Shown here one piece after another: positions 34,601 through 43,457 of a stretch of DNA of 64,000 bases. The translations under genes were made by a program, and so were the position numbers. Every line of letters starts with the position of its first letter. The first letter of the stretch is position 1. The notes below the pieces were generated by a model that ran no database searches, had not been told where the DNA came from, and worked only from the letters and a program-made list of their open reading frames with translations. Source of the DNA: Saltatorellus ferox (GTDB lineage: Bacteria > Planctomycetota > UBA1135 > GCA-002686595); NCBI GenBank assembly GCA_007751475.1, contig CP036434.1, positions 7,569,524 through 7,633,523 on the forward strand. The letters run 5' to 3'.

Positions 34601-35155
34601 GGTCTCCAGCTCGGCGCGACGCGCCGTCAGGGCGCTGAGTTCCTCGGTGATCGTGGCGCGCCGGTCCTGCGCCACGTCGAGCTCCGCCTCCAGAACCGTC
34701 AGCGCACGCCGAGCGTCGTCCGCGGCCAGCTCGGCCTCCACCTTCATGGCCTCGTGGTCCGTCAGCGCCAGCCCTTCCGTACTCGGAATCACCGGCTCCG
34801 AGGGCTGGTCGAGTTCGGCCTCGATGGCCGCGCGGGCCTCGGTCGCGCCAGCGGCGAGCGCCTCCAGCTCCTTGGCCCTGGACTGGGCGGCTTCGCGGGC
34901 ATCGAGAGACTGAAGCGTGTCCTTGTAGATGTCCACCAGCGCCTTGCTGGCGTCCGAAGCGTCCGCTGGATCGAGCGCCTCCAGATCCTTCAGCTCGGCC
35001 GCAATCTCCTGACGATCGAGACGATCGCTCGCCGCGGGCACGGTGACCGGATCGCCGTCCTGCGTGGCCGCCCACGCGAAGGTCGTCCCCAGGGGCCCGA
35101 ACCACGCAAAAAGCAGGAAGCCAGCAGAAGCAAGAACGGCGAGGGAACGGCTCAT
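31694..35155 (-). CDS. Large MscS-family mechanosensitive channel (MscK-like)
   Basis: The product has 1153 residues, similar in size to KefA/MscK. A signal peptide (SLAVLASAGFLLFAWFGPLG) is followed by a long periplasmic coiled-coil region (about residues 50-430, with heptads and Glu/Arg-rich helices). Multiple membrane helices follow (about 480-960). The MscS pore and cytoplasmic vestibule (about 960-1140) include GISVGLGFGLQEIFANFVSG, FERPVRVGDWVTLGDIEG, VPNREFITGRFINWTLSD and GIAYGSDTEKA. It would release solutes on osmotic downshift. It lies 40 bp downstream of the sulfatase-like gene on the same strand. The stop is followed by the palindrome at 31616. Its ion selectivity cannot be judged. 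Confidence 0.93.
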   Translation of the reverse strand: MSRSLAVLASAGFLLFAWFGPLGTTFAWAATQDGDPVTVPAASDRLDRQEIAAELKDLEALDPADASDASKALVDIYKDTLQSLDAREAAQSRAKELEALAAGATEARAAIEAELDQPSEPVIPSTEGLALTDHEAMKVEAELAADDARRALTVLEAELDVAQDRRATITEELSALTARRAELETELGTESTGAVDERVGTALRLRQTAELQATVARIEELRVEEATFDLRKQLLQSRLELARRTAAEKSTVLSVLESSLNAARQRDAQRKAQEAIQQAEAAAMQGEPFASLGAELVKSRAVTLELAGELEVDRKRIDELEDQKKDLGKRFEKTQRRIKIAGLSKDTGLHLRRERIRLLDRRTTRAQIAEDRERLTEIELARFEVESREREIIDDDRFVEDLVEAASASGQTGEQITQLAKRLKQDLLSALRAETAMLGDRSGQLLTITQLHTSTIESHQVYEDYVAERILWIRSSEPLWKVKEVDMLEEFRRLPALTKLPSVPAWFAAEMRRRPLVMVLLAVALSLLLAARLRVKRALAEEGELARQRSQVSILPTLRATGYSMIVAAPYAAVLYGLSWLTATSNTDGEIMRALSVACARAAAAALIIGALRALTAKDGLEEAHFDAQSEAVRLVRRQTNWLLPVMPTAALLGEFMASLDAGSTADALARVAFLVEVGSLLLFTWRVLNPRRGVLALNARSAGPEDLLTRLRRLWFLLAVIGLGMLALLAVVGYGFTARSLFGKVEITVGLVLALVTVRSIALRWIKLIRRREALEKLRKKREELRAKRLAEIERRRSAGEDTAELESEGLEVEQEEVNLASISSDLKSLIRMATVAIAVGGAYWIWSSVLPALGAFERVELWQQQVAKTDTVTGSIAYTYAPVTLANVGLALILLIVTWRAVSDLPSLLEIILLRRLDLGSGERYAITTLLRYFLTTVGVLLAFDKLGLAWSQLQWLVAGISVGLGFGLQEIFANFVSGITLLFERPVRVGDWVTLGDIEGVVSKIRIRATTIRDRDLKELIVPNREFITGRFINWTLSDPVSRVTAQVGIAYGSDTEKAIQLLLEAGRDCPYSVAEPAPNVVFMSFGASSLDFELRVFVTGREIKPRVLHDLHMRIDAAFRTAEIEISFPQRDLHIRSAPGLEGLVRDRS

Positions 35156-35195
35156 GGGCGCAAACTATCAGGGGACGTCCGTGCCCTGAGTACTT

Positions 35196-37670
35196 CTAGC
35201 GTTTCTTCTCTTCAGGCCTCGGGTCTTCTGGCTTCGGCTCGTCGGGCTTCGGGTCTTCGGTCGCGTCGTCGTCCTTGCCGACGTAGCCGATCTGCTGGAG
35301 CGTGGACGTTCCTCCGCTCCCCACGCCCGCGATGCCCGTCGGCTTCTGTTCTCTGGCGCTCCCCACGATCTCGCGGATCCGCTCGGCCGCGGCGCGCGCT
35401 TCCGCTTCGGACACGGTCACCACGTTCGAACGGGCGGCGGGATCGCTGCGGTCGTCGAAGTAGCGCAGGTCCGAGCGCGGCACCTCCTCCACGGGCAAGT
35501 CCGAGTAGCGCCACTGGGTCGTATGGGAGCCGCTGCGTAGACCGAAGAGCTGCTCGTTCCTCGGATACTGCGGCGACCACTCGCCCTTCGTGGTCTCGAA
35601 GAGCGCCTCGTCCGGCAGGGTCTCGTTCAGGATATCGATCGGACGGTCGAAGCCCGGAAGCGCGACGTCGCAGAGCGCGGCGATCGTCGTCGGCACGTGG
35701 CGGTTGGACACCACGCCCATGCGGCGCCCGGGGTCCGCGCCGGGCACGTGGAAGATCAGGGGAGAGCGCACGAGTTCGGGGAAGACGGTGTGCCCGTGGC
35801 CGCGGAAGCCTCGGTCGAGCAGCTCCTCGCCGTGATCGGACGTCAGCACGATGATCGTTCGATCGTCCAGCCCAAGCTCGTCGATCTTCTCGAGGAGCCT
35901 GCCGAACCACATATCGGTCGTGGCGACGCTCGTGTCGTAGAGATCGTTCGCATACTGCACCAGCTCCGGCGTGATCTCGGTGCCAGGATCGTTGGCGCTC
36001 GGGCGTCGGATGCCGTCCAGGCCACCCTCGGGCCAGTTTTCGGGCGCAGGCCCGAGGCCGAGGCGCTCCATCTGCGTCGGGGATGGCCGATGTGGCGTGT
36101 GCGGATCGACGAGGTGCAAATAGAGGAAGAAACGCAGCGGTGCGTGGGTTTCGAGCCAGTCCAAGGCCGCCGGCATGAGCTCGTCCGACATGCGGAACTC
36201 GGACCGCGTCTCGTCGAAGGTCTCGAAGCCCTGGTCGAAGTAGCGCGTCGACGAGACGATCGGATTGCCGACGAATGCGGCCGTCGTGTAGCCGCGGCCC
36301 TGGAGCGCCTCCGCGATCGTCGTGAGGCTCTGGGCGAGCGTGCAGGACGCGTTGCTCTTCACGCCGTGGGCGTCCGGCGGCAGACTGGTCAGGAGCGAAC
36401 CGGTGGACGGCCACGTCCAGCTCGACGTCGTGTAGGCATCCTCGAAGACGATGCTCTCCTCGGCGAAGCGATCGATGTGGGGCGTCGTGTCCTTCGGGTA
36501 GCCGTAGCAGCCGAGGCGATCGAGGCGCTGGGTATCCACCACCACGTAGATCACGTTGGGTGCGTGGGGCGTGGGGACCCGGCGCGGCTGGCGAAGGTCC
36601 TGCACGAGGAACGCGCCGCCGAAGCCGAGCTTCAGCTGCTCCTTCGTGAAAGCGGCCGGGTCCAGGCCACCAGCGAGCTCGGTCTCCAGCTGGACCGTCT
36701 GTCCGGGCTCGACCGGAACGCCGCGCTGGCCGTCGACCTCGACGTGCCGCCACTGCATGTGGTCGACGTTCCAGGGCGGCCTCACGCGCTCGTGTTCGAA
36801 GGTCGTCTCCCAGGCCACCTGGCCGTCCACGCGCACGCGGTAGGTGACAGGCAGCGACTCCAGCCCCCCCGGCCCCCCCGGCAGCGAGTCGATGGACGAC
36901 AGGTCGATGTCCACGGCCGCCTGAAAGCGAGCGCCCGAAGCGTCCGCAGGGACGACGAACCGAACCGTGGCGGGTGGCGGCAGGATCAGCGTGGGCTTGT
37001 CGCCGGTGTCCGCGTGCAGATCGACGATCGGCGTCAGCACGGCGGTCGTCACCGGGGCATCCGGTCGCTGGCTGACCACCTCCAGGAAGTCCATGCCCTT
37101 CTCCCCGGCCTCCGCCGCCATCCGCGTGGCGACGAGGTCCACCAGGATGCGCCGGACCGGCATCCCCTCCTGGCTGTTCTTCACGTGGCTCGCCGCGGCG
37201 AAGGGCAGGCCGAGCCCGATGCCGAGGCCGACCACCAGCGGTACGACACCCGTGAAGGGAATCCTCGAAAGACCGAAGGCGATCAGCGTCACTCCCACGG
37301 CGGCTCCGATCGCTGCGACTCCGATCCCCGGCAGCGGTTCGGGGTAGCCCGTCAGGTACGCGCCCGCCGCGAGGAGCGTCACCAGAAAGGCGATCGCGGT
37401 CGTCGACGCGCGGCGCGGCCGGGCCTCGCTCGCAAACATCAGAACGAGCGAGCAGACCACCCCGGCGATCAGAGCCTCGGCGAGCATCTCCGGCCAGCGC
37501 TCGGCGATGGCCAGGACGCGGTAGGAGACGGCGGCCTCGCTCAGGCCAGGCGCGTGCCCGAAGCCCGCCAGGAGCGCTCGGGCTGCCGCAAGGAGCCCGC
37601 CGAGCGCCAGCCCGAGCGGGAAAATGCCGAGCACGATGCTCTTGGAGGTCGTTTCACTCTCGGTGGTCAT
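35196..37670 (-). CDS. Membrane-anchored sulfatase-like hydrolase lacking the FGly Cys/Ser
   Basis: The product has 824 residues. Several N-terminal membrane helices (residues 10-160) are followed by an extracytoplasmic β-rich section. The alkaline-phosphatase superfamily hydrolase domain starts at about 372 with the metal site NVIYVVVDTQRLDRLGCYGY (Asp379), and continues with VLTSDHGEELLDRGFRGHGH. The place of the formylglycine motif C/S-x-P-x-R is occupied by Thr419 in SSWTWPSTGS. A sulfatase maturase could not convert this residue, so phosphodiester or phosphonate hydrolysis with Thr as nucleophile is more likely than classical sulfatase activity. Two seven-C runs occur at about 36864-36879. 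The gene is upstream of the MscS gene. Confidence 0.88.
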   Translation of the reverse strand: MTTESETTSKSIVLGIFPLGLALGGLLAAARALLAGFGHAPGLSEAAVSYRVLAIAERWPEMLAEALIAGVVCSLVLMFASEARPRRASTTAIAFLVTLLAAGAYLTGYPEPLPGIGVAAIGAAVGVTLIAFGLSRIPFTGVVPLVVGLGIGLGLPFAAASHVKNSQEGMPVRRILVDLVATRMAAEAGEKGMDFLEVVSQRPDAPVTTAVLTPIVDLHADTGDKPTLILPPPATVRFVVPADASGARFQAAVDIDLSSIDSLPGGPGGLESLPVTYRVRVDGQVAWETTFEHERVRPPWNVDHMQWRHVEVDGQRGVPVEPGQTVQLETELAGGLDPAAFTKEQLKLGFGGAFLVQDLRQPRRVPTPHAPNVIYVVVDTQRLDRLGCYGYPKDTTPHIDRFAEESIVFEDAYTTSSWTWPSTGSLLTSLPPDAHGVKSNASCTLAQSLTTIAEALQGRGYTTAAFVGNPIVSSTRYFDQGFETFDETRSEFRMSDELMPAALDWLETHAPLRFFLYLHLVDPHTPHRPSPTQMERLGLGPAPENWPEGGLDGIRRPSANDPGTEITPELVQYANDLYDTSVATTDMWFGRLLEKIDELGLDDRTIIVLTSDHGEELLDRGFRGHGHTVFPELVRSPLIFHVPGADPGRRMGVVSNRHVPTTIAALCDVALPGFDRPIDILNETLPDEALFETTKGEWSPQYPRNEQLFGLRSGSHTTQWRYSDLPVEEVPRSDLRYFDDRSDPAARSNVVTVSEAEARAAAERIREIVGSAREQKPTGIAGVGSGGTSTLQQIGYVGKDDDATEDPKPDEPKPEDPRPEEKKR

Positions 37671-37748
37671 GCGGCCAGAGTACCACCGGCCATCACCGCC
37701 CAGTGCCCTGGGGGCAGACCGGGACCTGGAGGAGCCCCCAATCGCATT

Positions 37749-37754
37749 AGTATA
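37749..37754 (-). promoter_or_regulatory. Possible -10 box for the sulfatase-like gene
   Basis: TATACT on the reverse strand lies in the only clearly AT-rich patch of this area (TATACTTTCAATTATT on the forward strand), 78 bases before the ATG at 37670. No good -35 hexamer at 17 bases is seen, so support is weak. Confidence 0.3.
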
Positions 37755-37761
37755 CTTTCAA

Positions 37762-39654
37762 TTATTCTACCCGAACGTATCTTCCCCCGGAGTCTGCTGC
37801 GAGCCCCCTCAGCAGCGGATGGTCCTGCCCGACCGCGATCGCATGGATCAGGATCCCGCGGGTGGAGTTCCAGCGCTCCACCTCGGCCCGGAGCGACATG
37901 ACGTCCACGAATTCCCCTGCGCTCGGCGCTCCGTCGGAAAGCAGATAGATCGTGTCCACTCGCTCGTCCTCGAAGGCCGCGCTCAGGCTATCGAAGATAT
38001 TCGTGCCGCCCGCCTCTCGCAGTACCTCGATGAACGCCAGCGCCTCCTCCCGCGCCTCCTCGTCCATCGGTTCGAGGCCGTCGGTGAGCGGACGCGCATT
38101 CCCGGAGAACGGAATCACGTTGAACAGCACGCCGTCCCGCACCCGGTTCAGCGTCTTCGCCATCTGCTCCTTGGCCACGTCGAGGCGTGTCTGCTTCTTC
38201 TCCTTCCCCACCTTCGCGTTCATCGAACCCGACGTGTCCACCACGAGCACGAAGGCGTCCGAGAGGACGTTGATGCCGTAGAAAGCCACCGCAGACTCGG
38301 AGTCCTCCTTGCGCTTCGCCCGATCGGCGGCGGCCTTCGCCACCACCTTGGGGCTGGGCACCTCGAAGGTCTCGGATTCCTTCTCCCAGAAGATGCGCCA
38401 CCTGCCGGCAGCAAGGCCGAGATCGAGGGCGGTCAGCTGGACCAGACCTGCGTGAAAGTCCCCGACGAAACGTCCCTCCGCGCGGTCCAAACCCTCGATC
38501 AGCTCCGGAATCGACGATCGGTCCCGGACCCGGATCACGGCTCGAATCGCCTCGGCGCGGACGCGCCAGTCCTCGTCGCGAAGCAGCCGGTGAAGGGCAC
38601 CGAGCGCCTCTTCGTCGCCGCGATCCCCGAGCCCGATGGCGGCCGCCTGGCGCACCGCGCTCTCATCGCTCTCAACCAGCTCGAGCGGGTCGATCCGGCG
38701 ACCGCCCTTCCCGCCGGCCCCAGACGGGTCGCGGGTCTGCGTTCGGAGCGCCGCAATGATCGCCGCACGCTTGACCGATTCGTCCTTCGACTTCGTGAGC
38801 TTGGTCACTTCCCTGGGAGCCTTCGTCCCTCCGCGTCGCGCGACGGCGAGGAGCGCCCGGTACTGCACCACCGGATCCCGATGGCGTAGCCCTTCCTCAA
38901 GGACGTCGTTCACCCCCTCGTCAACGACCGGGTCCACCCCCGCTGCGTGCGTTCCCATCGCGTCGAGGACCACGAGCAGCCGCTGGATCGGCGCACTCCT
39001 GTCCCCGACGAACTTCCTGATCTCGCGGAAGAACTCCTCCGAGCGAAACAGGCCCAGAACCTCCACCCCCAGCGTGGCGGGTCCCGAGGTGGGCACGTCG
39101 AAGGCCTCCAGCATGATCCGAAGCGCCACCCCGTCTTTTCGCTCCTTCAAGAGGTCGTGAATGCCCCGGATCGCCTCCGCGCGGGCCCCCTCGTCCCACC
39201 CATCGGCCGCGACCCCGTAGAGCACCTCCCTGGCCGGCTCGCCCCAGCCAACCATCGCACCCGCGGCGGCCCGCGCTTCCGTCGGGTTCCTGCGCAGCGC
39301 TGCGCCCTCGGCGAACTTGATGGCGACGGGCGCGAGCTCGGGATCGTCCATGAAGAAGCGCATGGCCGAAAAGACGTACTGCTTGCCCCAGCGGCCCTCC
39401 ATCTCGTCGACGGAGCGCTTCAGCATGGAGAGCGCGTCCTCGGTCTTCATCTGACCGAGTTCCTCGATCCGATTGCGTGGGGTCCGGTCCTTGTGCTCGC
39501 GGATCAGATTGAAGTAGTCGAGCGGCGTCTTCGGCGCGGCCGGGTCATCGAACGACGAGAACGCTCCCGTGGAAGGCCTCGCCGGAGTCTCCGCCGGGAA
39601 CCCCAGTACGGCGCCTGCGAGAAGAACCAGCGGTGGTAGGTGGAAGCGTTTCAA
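37762..39654 (-). CDS. Secreted HEAT-repeat and von Willebrand factor A protein
   Basis: I choose a TTG start at 39654, giving 630 residues, because it directly precedes a signal peptide (KRFHLPPLVLLAGAVLGFPA). Upstream in-frame sequence would overlap the divergent gene at 39830. The first 400 residues are helical repeats of HEAT type (for example DPVVQYRALLAVARRG, AAIGLGDRGDEEALGALHRL, DWRVRAEAIRAVIRVRDR). The C-terminal VWA domain has an intact metal-ion-dependent adhesion site, DTSGSM, from residue 473, with a Thr in GGTNIFDSLS and an Asp in LSDGAPSAG. It is likely a protein-binding scaffold outside the cytoplasmic membrane. The partner is unknown. A promoter-like patch lies just after its stop for the next gene. 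Confidence 0.85.
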   Translation of the reverse strand: MKRFHLPPLVLLAGAVLGFPAETPARPSTGAFSSFDDPAAPKTPLDYFNLIREHKDRTPRNRIEELGQMKTEDALSMLKRSVDEMEGRWGKQYVFSAMRFFMDDPELAPVAIKFAEGAALRRNPTEARAAAGAMVGWGEPAREVLYGVAADGWDEGARAEAIRGIHDLLKERKDGVALRIMLEAFDVPTSGPATLGVEVLGLFRSEEFFREIRKFVGDRSAPIQRLLVVLDAMGTHAAGVDPVVDEGVNDVLEEGLRHRDPVVQYRALLAVARRGGTKAPREVTKLTKSKDESVKRAAIIAALRTQTRDPSGAGGKGGRRIDPLELVESDESAVRQAAAIGLGDRGDEEALGALHRLLRDEDWRVRAEAIRAVIRVRDRSSIPELIEGLDRAEGRFVGDFHAGLVQLTALDLGLAAGRWRIFWEKESETFEVPSPKVVAKAAADRAKRKEDSESAVAFYGINVLSDAFVLVVDTSGSMNAKVGKEKKQTRLDVAKEQMAKTLNRVRDGVLFNVIPFSGNARPLTDGLEPMDEEAREEALAFIEVLREAGGTNIFDSLSAAFEDERVDTIYLLSDGAPSAGEFVDVMSLRAEVERWNSTRGILIHAIAVGQDHPLLRGLAADSGGRYVRVE

Positions 39655-39829
39655 ATCGCGATATCGGTGCGTGAAGGGCGGCAAAACAGGTGCGCGAGGG
39701 CGTGAAGATGGTAGCGAGCGCGCCACAGAACGGGACGGCGGCGCGCCCTTCCACGTCCTGGAACGAGAACCATTCCGGACCCGCGGGCCCGGGCGCCGAT
39801 AGCGGAGATGGGCCGGAGGGCCCTCGACC

Positions 39830-40318
39830 ATGTCGCAGCCGCAACCCGCATCCGAGGACAACGTGTCCAGCACCACCCACTTCCGCCTGGTTCCCGAAGA
39901 GTCCGTCAGTGGCCAGACCCCGGCGCAGGACCCTCGGGTTCCGTCGATGATGTCGGCCGCGCTCCTCGTTCCCGAGGCAGAGTTCGCCGCGCGCGCCGTC
40001 GGGATGCCGAGCGACGCCAGGCTGGCCTGCGCCGAGATACCGCTGATCGCCTCGCTGGCCAGGATTCGGAGCGAGGCCGACGCGGCGATCGCCCTCACCG
40101 GCGTGATCGAGACGCTCGCTCGGCGATTCCAGGTTCAGCTCCCCTGCGGTGCCCTCCACGACGGGATGATCGGGTTCATCCTTCCGTCCAAGGTCAACCT
40201 GGCGGACGTGGCCCGGACGATCGACGAGTCGCTCCTGGGGCAGGTGCGGGCGACGGACCTCCAGGGTGCGCTGAAAGTGCGCATGGAGGCCCAGGTGACC
40301 CCCATGGCGCCTCTCTAG
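39830..40318 (+). CDS. Small protein of unknown function
   Basis: The product has 162 residues and no signal peptide. The first 45 residues are low in hydrophobic content and probably disordered. Residues 45-150 look like a compact α/β domain (ACAEIPLIASLARIRSEADA, then GALHDGMIGFILPSKVNLAD). A faint similarity to a degenerate GGDEF fold is possible, but no GGDEF-type motif is present. The gene is divergent from the HEAT/VWA gene with 175 bp between them. The next gene on the same strand starts 131 bp downstream. The family is not recognised. Confidence 0.65.
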   Translation: MSQPQPASEDNVSSTTHFRLVPEESVSGQTPAQDPRVPSMMSAALLVPEAEFAARAVGMPSDARLACAEIPLIASLARIRSEADAAIALTGVIETLARRFQVQLPCGALHDGMIGFILPSKVNLADVARTIDESLLGQVRATDLQGALKVRMEAQVTPMAPL

Positions 40319-40449
40319 GAGCCACCTTTCGGGCTCCAACCCGCCGCTCCACCGGATCTCCCACCTATTCGGGGAACTAGGCTCATCAACGTGCCGATGA
40401 GGTCTATTCTGTTCGGGCAATTTCCGAGCTGAACACGCCTCCTTCGACG

Positions 40450-42327
40450 ATGAATCCTACCTCCGCCCAAGACCCCCAGGCGGGCGAGCTGCCTCTCCAG
40501 CAACTCGACCGCGTCGTCCTTCGCTTCGCCGGTGACTCTGGCGATGGCATGCAGGTCACGGGAAACCAGTTCACGCGTACCAGCGCGATCTTCGGCAACG
40601 ACCTGGCGACGCTCCCCGACTTCCCCGCCGAGATTCGCGCGCCAGCGGGTACCCGCCCCGGCGTCTCCGGCTTCCAGCTGCAGTTCGCGTCCACCGACAT
40701 CCACACGCCCGGTGACGCGCCGGACGTGCTCGTGGCGATGAACCCCGCCGCCCTGATGGTCAACATCAAGGCGCTGAAGAAGGGCGGCGTGGTCGTGGTC
40801 AACACCGACGCTTTCAAGGAGCTTGATCTCAAGAAGGCGAAGTGCGACACGAACCCCCTCGAAGACGGAACCCTCGAGGGCTACCGCGTGATCGAGGTCG
40901 ACATCAACACGCGCGTCGCGGAGGCGCTCGCGGATTCGCCGCTGTCCAACAAGGACAAGCAGCGCTGCAAGAACTTCTACACGCTGGGGCTCATGTACTG
41001 GGTCTACAGCCGTCCGATGGACGCGACGCTAAAGTGGCTCGAGGAGAAGTTCAAGGGCAAGCCCGACCTGATCGAGGCGAACCAGAAGGCGCTGAAGGCT
41101 GGCTACAACGCGGGCGATATCCGCGAACTCTTCCAGGGCCAGTACGAAGTGCCGAAGGCCGAGCTGCCGCCGGCGACCTACCGCAACATCATGGGCAACG
41201 ACGCGCTGGCGATCGGGCTCGTGGCGGGCGCGAAGCTGGCGAACCTGCCCGGCGTGTTCTGCTCGTACCCGATCACGCCCGCGTCAGGGGTGCTCGAGTC
41301 CCTCGCGAACTACAAGCACCACGGGATCCTCACGGTTCAGTCCGAGGACGAGATCGCCGCGATCTGCTCGGCGATCGGCGCCTCCTTCGCCGGCTCGCTC
41401 GGCATGACCGGCACCTCGGGTCCTGGCATGGCGCTCAAGGGCGAGGCCATGGGCCTTGCGATCTCGACCGAGCTTCCGCTCGTCATCGTGGACGTCCAGC
41501 GCGCGGGCCCGTCGACCGGCATGCCGACGAAGGTCGAGCAGTCCGACCTGCTCAGCAGCATCTACGGACGCAACGGCGACGCGCCGATGCCCGTCATCGC
41601 CATCAGCCGTCCGAGCGACGCGTTCGACATGGCCATCGAAGCCTGCCGTATCGCGGTTCAGTTCATGACTCCGGTCATTCTTCTGTCCGACAACTTCATC
41701 GCGAACGGCGCCGAGCCGTGGGCGCTCCCTGACCTCGATGACCTGAAGCCGTTCCCGGTCCAGTTCACGACGGAGAAGGGCGAGAATTTCCTCTCCTTCG
41801 GGCGCAACGAGAACCTCGCGCGCCCCTGGGTGAAGCCGGGCACGCCCGGCATGGAATTCCGGATCGGCGGCCTCGAGAAGGCCCCGACGAGCAACATCAG
41901 CTACGACCCCGACAACCACCAGGCGATGACGGACCTGCGCCACGCCAAGGTGCGCAAGGTCGCGGACACGATTCCGACGCCTGCCGTCGAGGGAGCCGAG
42001 GCGGGCGAGCTGCTCGTGGTCGGCTGGGGCTCCACGATCGGCATCCTCAAGCAGGCGGTCGATACCTGCCGCCTCCAGGGGCTGTCGGTTTCGCGCCTGC
42101 ACCTGACGCACGTCTGGCCGCTCCCCCATGGACTCGACGAGATCTTCTCGAAGTTCGATCGCATCCTCGTGCCGGAGATGAACGTCGCGCAGATGACGGT
42201 GCTTCTCCGAGGTGAACTACCGAATCACGACTACGTGCCCTACAACAAGGTGACGGGACAGCCGTTCCTGATCTCGGAAGTCGTCGAGCGTATCCAGAAC
42301 GTGCTCGCGGAACCCAAGAAGGCCTGA
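40450..42327 (+). CDS. korA: 2-oxoacid:ferredoxin oxidoreductase, fused γ-α subunit
   Basis: The product has 625 residues. The N-terminal 190 residues are the γ domain (LRFAGDSGDGMQVTGNQF, MNPAALMVNIKALKKGGVVV). From about 250 the α domain follows (FCSYPITPASGVLESLANY, SIYGRNGDAPMPVIAISRP). The pair with the next gene makes a 2-oxoglutarate:ferredoxin oxidoreductase (Kor-type) that oxidatively decarboxylates a 2-oxo acid to an acyl-CoA, reducing ferredoxin. 2-oxoglutarate is the likely substrate, but pyruvate or branched-chain oxo acids cannot be excluded by eye. It runs into korB with a 25-bp gap. Confidence 0.93.
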   Translation: MNPTSAQDPQAGELPLQQLDRVVLRFAGDSGDGMQVTGNQFTRTSAIFGNDLATLPDFPAEIRAPAGTRPGVSGFQLQFASTDIHTPGDAPDVLVAMNPAALMVNIKALKKGGVVVVNTDAFKELDLKKAKCDTNPLEDGTLEGYRVIEVDINTRVAEALADSPLSNKDKQRCKNFYTLGLMYWVYSRPMDATLKWLEEKFKGKPDLIEANQKALKAGYNAGDIRELFQGQYEVPKAELPPATYRNIMGNDALAIGLVAGAKLANLPGVFCSYPITPASGVLESLANYKHHGILTVQSEDEIAAICSAIGASFAGSLGMTGTSGPGMALKGEAMGLAISTELPLVIVDVQRAGPSTGMPTKVEQSDLLSSIYGRNGDAPMPVIAISRPSDAFDMAIEACRIAVQFMTPVILLSDNFIANGAEPWALPDLDDLKPFPVQFTTEKGENFLSFGRNENLARPWVKPGTPGMEFRIGGLEKAPTSNISYDPDNHQAMTDLRHAKVRKVADTIPTPAVEGAEAGELLVVGWGSTIGILKQAVDTCRLQGLSVSRLHLTHVWPLPHGLDEIFSKFDRILVPEMNVAQMTVLLRGELPNHDYVPYNKVTGQPFLISEVVERIQNVLAEPKKA

Positions 42328-42352
42328 GGCGAACGCCACCCACGAAAGAGCC

Positions 42353-43360
<1,008 letters not shown>

Positions 43361-43457
43361 GGATCGGTTGCCCTCCGGAAACCGCCGGTCCGGAAACCCG
43401 AGGCCTTGATATGCTCGGGGCGCGTACGTTCGCCTGACGAGCGCGCGCGCCTCTCCC

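Noticed and set aside
35697..37901. 734-codon open frame on the forward strand
   Set aside because: It runs antisense through the sulfatase-like gene with no protein-like motifs.
39830..40318. Degenerate GGDEF domain in the small protein
   Set aside because: The order of hydrophobic stretches resembles GGDEF, but no signature residue is present. Left as unknown.
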